Source: Streptomyces sp. CB01373 (GTDB lineage Bacteria > Actinomycetota > Actinomycetes > Streptomycetales > Streptomycetaceae). From it: 64,000 bases of DNA. Both the position numbers and the translations under genes were made by a program. Location of the stretch: the NCBI RefSeq assembly GCF_002803075.1, contig NZ_NNBK01000007.1, positions 186,001 to 250,000 on the forward strand. Direction: 5' to 3'. The notes beneath the pieces were generated by a model. That model was not told the DNA's origin. It made no database searches and was given only the letters and a program-made list of their open reading frames with translations. Shown in pieces: positions 8,946 to 16,733 of this stretch (positions are counted from its first letter, which is position 1; each line of letters opens with the position of its first letter).

Positions 8946-9751
8946 GCACCCGCACCGACGGCCCGCGCAACGTCCCGGCCCTGCTCACCACGCTGTACGA
9001 CGAGGGCCATTCCGGCACGGTCGTCATCTCCGGCGCGCCTGGCGGCAGTATCCATCTGCGCGACGGCCGGATCGTCGCCGTGGAAACCCCCGGCGCTCCG
9101 GGTGTCGAGTCCCTTCTGCTCGCGTCGGGTCGTGTCGACGACGCCTCCTGGAGGTCCGCCTGCGCGGCCGACAGCGGGACCGAGGGCGGAGTCGGCGCCG
9201 AGCTCCAGGCGCGTGGCCTGCTGGCACCGGAGGAGTTCGAAATCGTCTGCACGGCAGCCGTGTTCGACGGTGCCTTCGCCCTCGCACTCAGCCCTCCCGG
9301 GGACTGGGAGGTGACGGAGCCGACCCCGACGGCGGTCATCGGACCGGCCTTCGAACCGCACCTTCTCGCGGCCGAGACCTCGCGGCGTCTGCTGCTCCTG
9401 AGCCGACTGTGGGGACCGCCCGCCGAGTTCGCCCGCACCCGGGTCCGCCCGGACCCGGACCGGCCCGCGTCCGTCCCGTCCCGTTATGCGGCGCTGCTGG
9501 AGGCCGCCAACGGCCGCCGCACTCCGCGGGACATCGCTTTCGCGTTGGGGCGGGGGACCTACGCGGTCATGCTGGACCTGGCCCGGATGGCCGAACTGGG
9601 ACTGCTGCACCGCGAGAAGCCGGCCGGGCGCCCGAGTACCGCACCGCGCCGACCCACGTCCCCGGCCCACCACGTCCCGTCTCCCGCCGACCGCCCACTG
9701 CCCCGGCGCAGCCCCGGAACACATCACCCGCACCGAACGGACAGCGAGTGA
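8942..9751 (+). CDS. DUF4388-like protein with a DUF742-like winged-helix tail
   Basis: The N-terminal part (residues about 8-60: NVPALLTTLYDEGHSGTVVISGAPGGSIHLRDGRIVAVETP) has the DUF4388/PATAN plan seen in proteins tied to GTPase signalling. Residues about 180-222 (YAALLEAANGRRTPRDIAFALGRGTYAVMLDLARMAELGLLHRE) form a winged helix that resembles the DUF742 core of CvnC at the start of this window. The last 45 residues are Pro/Arg/His-rich and probably disordered. Both ends overlap neighbouring genes by four bases. The gene appears to combine two adaptor modules in one protein, and the cluster therefore looks like a conservon variant. The domain matches are by eye. Confidence 0.7.
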   Translation: MSTRTDGPRNVPALLTTLYDEGHSGTVVISGAPGGSIHLRDGRIVAVETPGAPGVESLLLASGRVDDASWRSACAADSGTEGGVGAELQARGLLAPEEFEIVCTAAVFDGAFALALSPPGDWEVTEPTPTAVIGPAFEPHLLAAETSRRLLLLSRLWGPPAEFARTRVRPDPDRPASVPSRYAALLEAANGRRTPRDIAFALGRGTYAVMLDLARMAELGLLHREKPAGRPSTAPRRPTSPAHHVPSPADRPLPRRSPGTHHPHRTDSE

Positions 9752-9918
9752 GCCCCGACCCGCTGCCGAACCCGGCACCGTTCGCCCCTCCCCCGCTCGC
9801 CGTCCGCCGGCCCGGCGCCGGCTCCGCGCTGCCGAACCCGCCGGACGACCTCGCAGACCACCAACCCGACCTGCTCCTTCTGCACCGGGTTTTCGCGGGC
9901 CTCAAAGCCCTGTCCTGA
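9748..9918 (+). CDS. Small Pro-rich protein (56 aa) coupled to the DUF4388-like gene
   Basis: Starts as GTGA on the stop of the previous gene, so translation is probably coupled. A Pro-rich N-terminus (PDPLPNPAPFAPPPLAVRRP) is followed by DDLADHQPDLLLLHRVFAGLKALS. That tail resembles the C-terminal helix of CvnC proteins (here LDLALLQKVRDGLDRL in the first gene of this window). It may be a docking peptide for a roadblock partner. The size is near the limit of confidence. The frame has the expected codon bias, and the stop lies 48 nt before the next start. Confidence 0.5.
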   Translation: MSPDPLPNPAPFAPPPLAVRRPGAGSALPNPPDDLADHQPDLLLLHRVFAGLKALS

Positions 9919-9965
9919 CCGACCGCACACGCGCAGCAGCTCACCTCCCACCCTCAGGAGCGCCG

Positions 9966-10355
9966 ATGTCCACCGTCCACCAGCCCGAACCGCTCATCGA
10001 GGTCCTGACCGCACTGCGGGAGCGGGTGATGGGAGTGAACGAGACGGTCATCTCCACCGTCGACGGCCTGCTGGTCGCGTCCGACAGCGATGCCGTCCAG
10101 CCGGAATCCATAGCCGCGCTCTCCGCCGCCACGCACAGCCTCGGCCAGCGCATGGCCCACGAGGCCGGGGGCGGGGCGCTGCGTGACGTGGCCACCCGGA
10201 GCGCCGGACGGCACGTCGTCATCCAGGCCATCGGCGAACGCGCCCTGCTGACCGTTCTCGGCGACGACGGACTCGACCTCGCCGGCCTGCAGCGCGAGAT
10301 CCACTCCACGGTGGAGCAACTGGCGAAGATCCTCGAAGCCGACGCACCAGCCTGA
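9966..10355 (+). CDS. Roadblock/LC7 domain protein
   Basis: A 129-residue protein with a typical AGGAG site before the ATG. Residues 10-45 (LIEVLTALRERVMGVNETVISTVDGLLVASDSD) show the roadblock opening helix and strand with the conserved DGLLVASD turn. SLGQRMAHEAGGGALRDVATRSAGRHVVIQAIGERALLTVLGDDGLDLAGLQREI gives the remaining fold. It is closer to CvnB/MglB than the other roadblock-like members of the cluster. Roadblock dimers act as co-regulators of Ras-like GTPases. No GTPase is adjacent here, and the CvnD at 254 is about 9 kb away. It may use a partner encoded elsewhere. Confidence 0.85.
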   Translation: MSTVHQPEPLIEVLTALRERVMGVNETVISTVDGLLVASDSDAVQPESIAALSAATHSLGQRMAHEAGGGALRDVATRSAGRHVVIQAIGERALLTVLGDDGLDLAGLQREIHSTVEQLAKILEADAPA

Positions 10356-10434
10356 CAACGTGTTCAGCCCGGCGGGCAATGCCTTACTCGCCGGAAAACA
10401 GGGAAGGAGCCGGTCCGACCAGGAGGGGCAGAAC

Positions 10435-11531
10435 ATGCGTGTGGTGGTCGTCGGCAGCGGGATCGTGGGTGCGGCAGCCGGTTACGAGCTGGTGCGGGCC
10501 GGTGCGGACGTGGTCCTGGTGGACTCGCGGGCGCCGGGCCGCGCGACGTCGGCCGGGGCGGGCATCATCTGCCCGTGGTCGTCCCAGGTGGACGATCCGG
10601 ACTGGTACCGGATCGCGGTCGCCGGGGCCGAGTACTACCCGGAACTGCTGGCGGCGCTGACCGCTGACGGGGAGACCGGGTTCGGCTACCGGCGGGTCGG
10701 CACGCTGCGGCTGGTGTCCAAGACCGAGTCCGCGGAGGCGCTGCGGCGTGTGGCCGAGCGTGCCGCGAAGTCCCCGATGGCCGGCGAGGTGGAGTTGGTC
10801 GACGCCCGCCGGGCCCGCGAAGTCTTCCCGCCACTCGGACACGACGGCCCGGCGGTCCACATCCCAGGAGGAGCGCGCCTGGACGGCCGCTCCGTGCGCG
10901 ACGCGATGCTCCGCGCCGCCGTCCGGCACGGCGTTCGGATCGTCGACGGCACGGCCGCGATCGTGGCCGACAGCGCGGTCCGCGGAGTCCGGGTCGACGA
11001 CGAGTTCGTCGGCGCGGACGCAGTGATCGCGGCGGCCGGTGCCTGGTCGCCGCACCTGCTCGAACCGATCGGCGTCCGGGTGCGGGTCGCGCCGCAGCGC
11101 GGCCAGATCATGCACCTGCGCCTGCCGGGCGTGGAGACCGCGAACTGGCCGGTCGTGCTGCCACGGTCACGGCACTACCTCCTGGCCTTCGACGACTCCC
11201 GGGTCGTGGTCGGCGCGACCCGCGAGGACGGCGCCGGCTTCGACCACCGGGTGACCGCCGCCGGAATGGCCGAGGTGCTCGGCGAGGCACTGTCGGTGGC
11301 CCCTGGGCTGGCCGGTGCCACGCATCTGGAGACCCGCATCGGGTTCCGCCCGGTGGGCCCCGACATCGACCGCTGCTCGGCGCGGTCCCCCAGGTCGGCG
11401 GGCTGATCGTGGCCAACGGCCTGGGAGCGTCCGGTCTGATGATGGGCCCCTACGCGGGGGCGGTCGCGGCACGGCTGGCCCGCCGGGCCGACCCGGGGAT
11501 CGACCTGACGCCCTACGACCCGCTGCGTTGA
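10435..11531 (+). pseudogene. FAD-dependent (DAO-type) oxidoreductase broken by a frameshift
   Basis: Begins MRVVVVGSGIVGAAAGYELV with the Rossmann GxGxxG and follows the D-amino-acid/glycine oxidase plan (SAGAGIICPWSS near residue 40, GAWSPHLLEPIGVRVRVAPQRGQ near 205, IGFRPVGPDI near 308). At about 11362-11372 the reading frame slips. The original frame stops at 11404-11406 after RCSARSPRSAG, while the next frame continues PLLGAVPQVGGLIVANG, then LGASGLMMGPYAG and the family C-terminus, ending at 11531. One base appears to be missing in the codon after GACATC. Either the gene is dead or the base is a sequencing error. RBS AGGAGGGG. No partner genes are obvious. Confidence 0.8.
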
Positions 11532-11594
11532 GAGCACCGCCCTGCGCGGGGCCGGCAGCCGCGACATGGCTGCCTGCCCTGACCGGCGCCGGGG

Positions 11595-12389
11595 TCAGGG
11601 CAGGATGGAGTCGACGTAACCGCCGTCGACGCGTACGGCGCCACCCGTGGTGGCGGAGGCAAGGGGCGAGGCGAGGTAGACGACCATGTTGGCGATCTCC
11701 TCCGGCTCGATGAGGCGCTGCAGCAGGGACTGGGGACGGTACTTGACCATGAACTCGCGCTGCGCCTCGTTCCAGGGCAGCTCGTCGCCGACGAGTTCGC
11801 GGACGAACCCCTCGACGCCACCGGTGTGGGTCGGTCCGGCGATGACGGAGTTGACGGTGACGCCGGTGCCGGCGGCGTCCTTGGCGAACCCGCGGCTGAC
11901 CGCGAGCAGCGAGGTCTTCGTCATGCCGTAGTGGATCATCTCCGCGGGGATGGCCACGGCCGAGTCGCTGGCGAGGCTGAGGACGCGCCCCCAGCCCCGG
12001 TCCTTCATGCCGGGCAGGTACGCGCGGATCAGCCGGACGGCGGAGAGGACGTTGACCTCGAAATAACGGCGCCACTCGGCGTCGTCGATCTCCAGCGGAG
12101 CGGCGGAGCCGAAGATGCCGAGGTTGTTGACGAGGATGTCGACCGTGGGCACGGCGTCCAGTACGGCGCCGGTGCCCGCCTGAGTCGCCAGGTCTCCCGC
12201 GGCGCCGGTGACGTCGTCGCTGCCGGACTCGGCGCGTACGGTGCGGACGGCTTCGGCGACGCGCTCCCCGCCGCGGCCGTTGACGACGACGCGGGCGCCC
12301 GCACGGGCGAGGCCGGTGGCGATGGCGTGACCGATGCCCTGGGTGGAACCGGTGACGAGGGCGGTGTGGCCGGAGAGATCGATCTGCAT
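11595..12389 (-). CDS. SDR family NAD(P)-dependent oxidoreductase
   Basis: A classical short-chain dehydrogenase of 264 residues. The cofactor motif is TGSTQGIG (residues 13-20). NNLGIFG lies near 88, the active-site SLASDSAVAIPAEMIHYGMTK supplies Ser and the Tyr-x-x-x-Lys near 153-157, and a C-terminal VDGGYVDSILP follows. Arg in VVNGRGGE after beta-2 hints at NADPH preference. The substrate is unknown. It is followed downstream (toward lower coordinates) by nothing on its strand for 600 nt. Upstream on the same strand are an aldo/keto reductase and an MFS exporter at about 100-nt and 40-nt spacing. The three may form one unit dealing with a carbonyl compound or its efflux. Confidence 0.9.
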   Translation of the reverse strand: MQIDLSGHTALVTGSTQGIGHAIATGLARAGARVVVNGRGGERVAEAVRTVRAESGSDDVTGAAGDLATQAGTGAVLDAVPTVDILVNNLGIFGSAAPLEIDDAEWRRYFEVNVLSAVRLIRAYLPGMKDRGWGRVLSLASDSAVAIPAEMIHYGMTKTSLLAVSRGFAKDAAGTGVTVNSVIAGPTHTGGVEGFVRELVGDELPWNEAQREFMVKYRPQSLLQRLIEPEEIANMVVYLASPLASATTGGAVRVDGGYVDSILP

Positions 12390-12487
12390 GATGCGTTCCC
12401 GTCGTTGTTCGAGGCCGTGAAGCTGCTGCGGTGTCGTCCTCCCGGGTTATCCGTCCACGGCGGACGGGTACCCCGGGACGGTCGGGG

Positions 12488-13312
12488 TCAGTTGAGGGTG
12501 TCGGGGTCCGGACCGGTGCGCAGACCGCGGTCGAGGTCCGTGAGGGCGGCCATGTCGGCGTCGGTGAGCTCGAAGCCGAAGACGTCGAGGTTCTGCCGGA
12601 TGCGGTCGGGGGTGACGGACTTGGGGATCACGATGTTGCCGGTCTGGAGGTGCCAGCGCAGGACGACCTGCGCCGGGGTTACTCCATACGCCTCGGCGAC
12701 GCGCACGATCGCCTCGTCCCCGAGGACCACGCCCTGGGCCAGGGGGCTCCAGGCCTCGGTGGCGATCCCGTGCTCGGAGTGGAAGGCGCGCAGCGCGGTC
12801 TGCTGGAGGCCGGGGTGCAGCTCCACCTGGTTGACCGCCGGGGTGATGCCGGTGTGCTCCAGGAGCCGCCGCAGGTGGGGGACCTGGAAGTTCGATACAC
12901 CGATGGCGCGGGCACGCCCCTCGGCGAGGATCTTCTCCAGCGCCTTGTAGGTCTCCACGTACAGGTCGCGGGCCGGGGTGGGCCAGTGGATGAGGTAGAG
13001 GTCCACGTGGTCGAGGCCGAGCTTGTCCAGGGAGGCGTCGAACACGGCCAGGGTCCGGTCGTGGCCCTGGTCCTCGTTCCACAGCTTGGTCGTGATGAAG
13101 AGTTCCTCACGGGGCAGACCGGAGGCGGCGATGGCCCTGCCGACACCGCGCTCGTTGCCGTAGATCGCGGCGGTGTCGATGCTGCGGTAGCCGGCCGCCA
13201 AGGCGCTGCTGACCGCGGCGGTGGTCTCCTCGTCGGGGACCTGGAAGACACCAAAGCCCAACTGGGGCATGGTCACACCGTTGTTCAGCGTCACGTTCGG
13301 TACGGAAGTCAT
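12488..13312 (-). CDS. Aldo/keto reductase (AKR5-like, DkgA family)
   Basis: A 274-residue TIM-barrel reductase. It starts VTLNNGVTMPQLGFGVFQVP and carries the tetrad as Asp in YRSIDTAAIYGNE, Tyr in the same segment, Lys in FITTKLWNED and His in LYLIHWPTP. The NADPH-binding end is IVIPKSVTPDRIRQNLDVFGFEL. Related enzymes reduce 2,5-diketogluconate, methylglyoxal and other aldehydes, so the physiological substrate is open. It sits between the MFS gene and the SDR on the same strand (37 nt from the MFS stop). Co-transcription is plausible. Confidence 0.92.
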   Translation of the reverse strand: MTSVPNVTLNNGVTMPQLGFGVFQVPDEETTAAVSSALAAGYRSIDTAAIYGNERGVGRAIAASGLPREELFITTKLWNEDQGHDRTLAVFDASLDKLGLDHVDLYLIHWPTPARDLYVETYKALEKILAEGRARAIGVSNFQVPHLRRLLEHTGITPAVNQVELHPGLQQTALRAFHSEHGIATEAWSPLAQGVVLGDEAIVRVAEAYGVTPAQVVLRWHLQTGNIVIPKSVTPDRIRQNLDVFGFELTDADMAALTDLDRGLRTGPDPDTLN

Positions 13313-13349
13313 CGGGATTCCTTTCCTTCGTACTGCTTGGTGCGGGGGA

Positions 13350-14621
13350 TCAGGAGCGGACCGCTCCCGCGGCGGCCTGAACGGCGCCGTGGTCGGACGC
13401 GGAGGGGTGGGCGGCCCCGTGGTCCGTGGCCGCGACGGGGTCGAGGTTCGCCGGGGCGGAAGCCGCGGCGGTGCGGGCTTGCCGCAACTCGAGCTGGTGC
13501 GAGAGGACGGCCAGCACCAGGGCGGCAGCGGCCAGCACCGCCCCGACGGCGTTGGGCGCGGTGTAGCCGAGGCCGGCGGAGATCACCAGGCCGCCCAGCC
13601 AGGCGGCAAGGGCGTTGCCCAGGTTGAAGGCGCCGATGTTGACCGCCGAGGCGAGCGTCGGCGCGCCGTGGGCGTGGTCCAGGACACGCTTCTGCAACGG
13701 CGGGACGGTGGCGAAGCCGAGAGCGCCGATGAGGAAGACCGCCACGACGGACGCGGCCTTGCCGGAGGCCAGGAAGGTGAACAGCAGCAGGACCAGTGCC
13801 AGGCCGCCCAGTGCGGTGTAGAGCATGGGCATGAGCCTGCGGTCCGCGAAACGGCCGCCGATCAGGTTGCCTGCCACCATGCCCAGCCCGAAGACCACCA
13901 TCAGCCAGGTGACGGAGGATCCCGCGAAACCGCTGACCTCGGTCATCATCGGCGCGATGTAGGTGATCGCGGCGAACACGCCCCCGAAGCCGAGCACCGT
14001 CATGGCCATGGCCAAGATGACCTGGGTGTTCCTGAACGCGGCGACCTCGTGCCGCAGCCGCACTCCCTCCGGTTCGGGCAGGTCGGGCACGAGCTTGGCG
14101 ACGCCGGCCAGGCCGAGTACGCCGAGGGCGGCGACGAGCAGGAAGGTCACGCGCCAGCCGGCGTTCTGGCCCACGTACGTGCCCAGGGGAACGCCGACGA
14201 CGTTGGCCACGGTCAGCCCGGTGAACATCATGGAGATGGCGCCGGCCTTCTTCTCGGGGGCCACCAGTTCGGCGGCGACGACGGAGCCGATGCCGAAGAA
14301 GGCGCCGTGGGCCAGGGAGGCCACCACGCGGCCGATCAGCATGACGGCGAAGACCGGGGCGACGGCGGAGATGACGTTGCCCAGGATGAACAGGCCCATG
14401 AGCAGCATGAGCATGTTCCTGCGGGAGATCCTGGTGCCGATGACGGTCATGATCGGTGCGCCGATCATGACGCCGAGGGCGTAGCCGGTGACCAGGAAGC
14501 CGGCCGTCGGCACGGACACACCGAGGTCCGCGCCGACCTGGGGCAGCAGCCCCATGATCACGAATTCCGTGGTGCCGATTCCGAAGGCCCCGATGGCCAG
14601 GGCCAGCAGTGCGAGCGGCAT
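13350..14621 (-). CDS. MFS transporter, DHA1 family (AraJ/CmlA-like efflux)
   Basis: About twelve hydrophobic helices from MPLALLALAIGAFGIGTTEF onward, with the family signature GTTEFVIMGLLPQVGADLGVSV in helix 1. The cytoplasmic loop 2-3 reads GTRISRRNMLMLLM, and GRFADRRLMPML is the matching loop 8-9. The family exports sugars, chloramphenicol and other drugs by proton antiport. The ATG at 14621 (423 aa) is chosen because it starts right at the first helix. A GTG-like extension to 14696 is open but runs through the promoter repeats. The C-terminal 50 residues are Ala/His-rich and cytoplasmic. It is first in a likely operon with the aldo/keto reductase and the SDR. Confidence 0.9.
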   Translation of the reverse strand: MPLALLALAIGAFGIGTTEFVIMGLLPQVGADLGVSVPTAGFLVTGYALGVMIGAPIMTVIGTRISRRNMLMLLMGLFILGNVISAVAPVFAVMLIGRVVASLAHGAFFGIGSVVAAELVAPEKKAGAISMMFTGLTVANVVGVPLGTYVGQNAGWRVTFLLVAALGVLGLAGVAKLVPDLPEPEGVRLRHEVAAFRNTQVILAMAMTVLGFGGVFAAITYIAPMMTEVSGFAGSSVTWLMVVFGLGMVAGNLIGGRFADRRLMPMLYTALGGLALVLLLFTFLASGKAASVVAVFLIGALGFATVPPLQKRVLDHAHGAPTLASAVNIGAFNLGNALAAWLGGLVISAGLGYTAPNAVGAVLAAAALVLAVLSHQLELRQARTAAASAPANLDPVAATDHGAAHPSASDHGAVQAAAGAVRS

Positions 14622-14663
14622 GACGAGGGTCCTTTGACATGCAAAGCCGGATTGCGCAAGCGC

Positions 14664-14696
14664 CTTACATGCGTCGACAATACTTGCATACGACAA
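14664..14696 (-). promoter_or_regulatory. Direct-repeat operator/promoter region of the MFS operon
   Basis: Two copies of a similar block lie in tandem: CTTACATGCGTCGACAA (14664-14680) and CTTGCATACGACAA (14683-14696) on the plus strand. They sit 43-75 nt before the MFS start, where a -35/-10 would be expected, and resemble a two-site operator. A regulator gene is not adjacent. Confidence 0.4.
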
Positions 14697-14846
14697 CTAA
14701 CGGCAAACGCGGGTAGGGGGGTGCGTGTGACACCGGGGGAGGCCTTCCGCCTCCGCTCCCTCGCACGCCCCGGGCGATGACGCCACGGAGGGGCCCCGGG
14801 CCCTGAGCCTGTTCACAACCCCTGTTCGAGGACGTGCGGATCCGGC

Positions 14847-14960
14847 TTCCGCACCGGCGGTGTCGTCGAGATCGACTCCGAGCCCCGGCCCGTCGTGCAC
14901 CCGCACCGTCCCGCTCTCGATCGCCACCGTCGGCCCCGCGTAGGGCGACTCGACATGAAC
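14847..14960 (-). pseudogene. C-terminal remnant of an enolase-superfamily (mandelate racemase-like) gene
   Basis: On the minus strand this stretch reads VHVESPYAGPTVAIESG, then TVRVHDGPGLGVDLDD. This looks like the conserved end of muconate-cycloisomerase/mandelate-racemase proteins, where a proline-glycine turn precedes GVxLD. Nothing upstream supplies the barrel, and the frame then degenerates. The 400-nt gap between the MFS and lipoprotein genes otherwise holds only the promoter repeats. The match is by eye on a short stretch, so confidence is low. Confidence 0.35.
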
Positions 14961-15021
14961 TGACGGCCCTTCAGGCCCACTGGCGGTCGAGCCCGTGGGC
15001 CGCGAAGAGGCGCACGGGCGA

Positions 15022-15480
15022 TCAGGGAAGTTCGCGGTATTCAGTGACGAAGTAGTCGGCCTCGTCGTCCATGGCGTTCTTCTGCCAGTCGATGTGAAAC
15101 TCGGTGGGATGACCGTCTGTGGCGAATACGACGTGGGCGACGTCGGCGTGGCCTGTGCGTGCCTGCTGGACCTTGGCGAGGAGACCGCCCAGGGTCGGGA
15201 CGTTGTGCGGATTGTCCTCGACGGTACGACGAGCCGGCTCGTCGAGGCCGATCGCTTTGACGACCTTTCCGTTCTCCACCGTGATCCGGTACTCCCCGAG
15301 GTCGCCCCGCTCTCCGGACTCGGAGAGAAGCCGGAAGGAGTACCGGTCCGGTTCGGGCCATCGGTCCCGCTTCACCCGGTCAGCCCCTTCGGCGGTCGGT
15401 GCGGGCCCTGTCCCGCAGCCGACCGCGGCGAGGAAGAGCCCGACGGACGCGATGAGCACATGGGTGCGGGTTGTCGTCAT
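15022..15480 (-). CDS. DUF6174-type lipoprotein
   Basis: MTTTRTHVLIASVGLFLAAVGCGTG is a lipoprotein signal peptide with the lipobox LAAVGC (Cys22). The mature part (YSFRLLSESGERGDLGEYRITVENGKVV near residues 47-73, and HVVFATDGHPTEFHIDWQKNAMDDEADYFVTEY near the end) matches the DUF6174 pattern of a beta-sheet protein that ends in a DxDYxxNxxDDE-like segment. Such lipoproteins are exported and anchored on the outer face of the membrane; no biochemical role is known to me. Its ATG overlaps the stop of the flavohemoprotein remnant as ATGA. Confidence 0.85.
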   Translation of the reverse strand: MTTTRTHVLIASVGLFLAAVGCGTGPAPTAEGADRVKRDRWPEPDRYSFRLLSESGERGDLGEYRITVENGKVVKAIGLDEPARRTVEDNPHNVPTLGGLLAKVQQARTGHADVAHVVFATDGHPTEFHIDWQKNAMDDEADYFVTEYRELP

Positions 15481-16068
15481 GGAAGGGCCTCCCCGTAGCT
15501 CGGTCGGCCCTTCGACGGCGTCGCCGCCGGTTCGGTTCCTGCCCGGAACGGCACTCCGCGGTCAGTCCGGTCCTTCAGGCCCCCGAAGACCCCGTCCACT
15601 GTTTCGAGGCTGTGCGTGTCCTTCTCGTACCAGAGGTACATCCGCGCGTCCCGCAGCGCCAGCACGTCGTTGACCACTTGCCGTCGCAGCGGGAAGGACG
15701 CCTCGTCGAGGTCGGCGTGCGGAACGGTGATCGACAGCCCGGAGTCGGCCGTGACCAGGTGCGACAGCCTGCCCGCCATGGGAGAGATCCCGATACCCGC
15801 GCCTGCGAACACCACCGGCCGTCCCGAGTCGTCGAGCACCACGTCGCCGCACGGCAGGGCGCACGGGCGTCGCGAAGGCGGCCACCGAGCCGGCCAGGGC
15901 CTGCCACTGATGGCCGTGCGCTTGGTTGCCGCGGCTGAAGACGCCGTCGAGGAGTTCGGGATGCGCGGAGAACAGATGCCGGTAGAAGCGCTGGGCGGTC
16001 CCACCTGTGCGGTCGGCGACCACGGGGAGCGTGGCGGTGATGACGGGGCGGGACTCGTCGGAGAGCAC
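15477..16068 (-). pseudogene. Flavohemoprotein (NO dioxygenase-like) with a large internal deletion
   Basis: The start GTG at 16068 follows AGGAGGGA. The first 65 residues (LSDESRPVITATLPVVADRTGG, then RFYRHLFSAHPELLDGVFSRGNQAHGHQWQALAGSVAAFA) are the globin N-terminal half of flavohemoglobins. Near 15855-15870 the sequence jumps, in another frame, to CGDVVLDDSGRPVVFAGAGIGISPMAGRL and the NAD-binding end (ARMYLWYEKDTHS). Most of the globin including the proximal His, and the whole FAD domain, are gone, roughly 200 residues. The enzyme would convert NO to nitrate. This copy cannot. The stop overlaps the lipoprotein gene. Confidence 0.8.
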
Positions 16069-16159
16069 GGGCCTTCCCTCCTGAGTGCAGGCGGGCATCT
16101 GGCCCGCTCCAGGTACCCGTCACCTCCCGCGTGACACGGCCGGCCCGGCGGGCGGCGGG

Positions 16160-16696
16160 TCATTCGCCATTGCCGGAAGAGCGCGGATCGTCCATGCGGG
16201 AGAGCCAGGTGGTGAGCAGCGTTTCGAGTGCCTCGGCCTCGGCGGGCGTCAACAGATCCAGCAGTCGGCGTTCGTTGCGCATGTGGTCGGTGAACGCCCG
16301 GTCGATCAGTTCGCGTCCGGGCCGGGTGAGGGCGACGATCCGGCCGCGCTGGTCGCCGGCGGAACGGCGGCGGACGACGAGTCCGGCCTGCTCCAGACGG
16401 TCGACTCTCTTCGTGATCGCGCCGGTGGTGACCATGGTGTACGCGGCGAGTTCGCCGGGTGCCCGCTCGTAGGGCTCGCCGGCGCGGCGCAGTGCGCACA
16501 GGACGTCGAACTCTCCCTCACCCAGACCGTAGCGGCCGTAGACGAGGCACAGCTCTTCGGTCAGCCGGCCGGCCAGGCGATGCAGTCGGCCGATCACTCC
16601 CTGTGGGGTGATGTCGACGTCGGGTCGTTCGCGGCGCCAGTCGGCCTGGATGCGGGCCACGTGGTCCAACGGTTGCGGATCGTCCATGGACACCAT
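16160..16696 (-). CDS. MarR family transcriptional regulator
   Basis: A winged-helix regulator: helix region VIGRLHRLAGRLTEELCLVYGRYGLGEGEFDVLCAL, recognition part TMVTTGAITKRVDRLEQAGLVVRR, wing SAGDQRGRIVALTRPGRELI, then a dimerising C-terminus. ATG 16696 (MVSMDDPQPL) is preferred because GGAAG lies five bases upstream; ATG 16687 is the alternative. It is divergent from an EamA exporter gene with two perfect palindromes between the two starts. The obvious inference is that it represses itself and the exporter until a ligand binds, as MarR proteins usually do. Confidence 0.88.
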   Translation of the reverse strand: MVSMDDPQPLDHVARIQADWRRERPDVDITPQGVIGRLHRLAGRLTEELCLVYGRYGLGEGEFDVLCALRRAGEPYERAPGELAAYTMVTTGAITKRVDRLEQAGLVVRRRSAGDQRGRIVALTRPGRELIDRAFTDHMRNERRLLDLLTPAEAEALETLLTTWLSRMDDPRSSGNGE

Positions 16697-16698
16697 GG

Positions 16699-16733
16699 TA
16701 GCTTCCATGGAAGCTATATTGCCTTCCATGGAA
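16699..16733. promoter_or_regulatory. Palindromic MarR operators between divergent marR and eamA genes
   Basis: TAGCTTCCATGGAAGCTA (16699-16716) is a perfect 18-bp palindrome and TTCCATGGAA (16724-16733) a perfect 10-bp one sharing its core. CCATGG also occurs at 16684 and 16693. TATATT (16715-16720) can serve as the -10 of the exporter, whose ATG at 16728 lies inside the second palindrome. TATAGC on the other strand (16718-16713) can be the -10 of marR. A protein bound here would block both promoters. Confidence 0.8.

Noticed and set aside
13221..14780. Plus-strand open frames over the MFS and aldo/keto reductase genes
   Set aside because: Shadows of well-supported minus-strand genes with clear family motifs.
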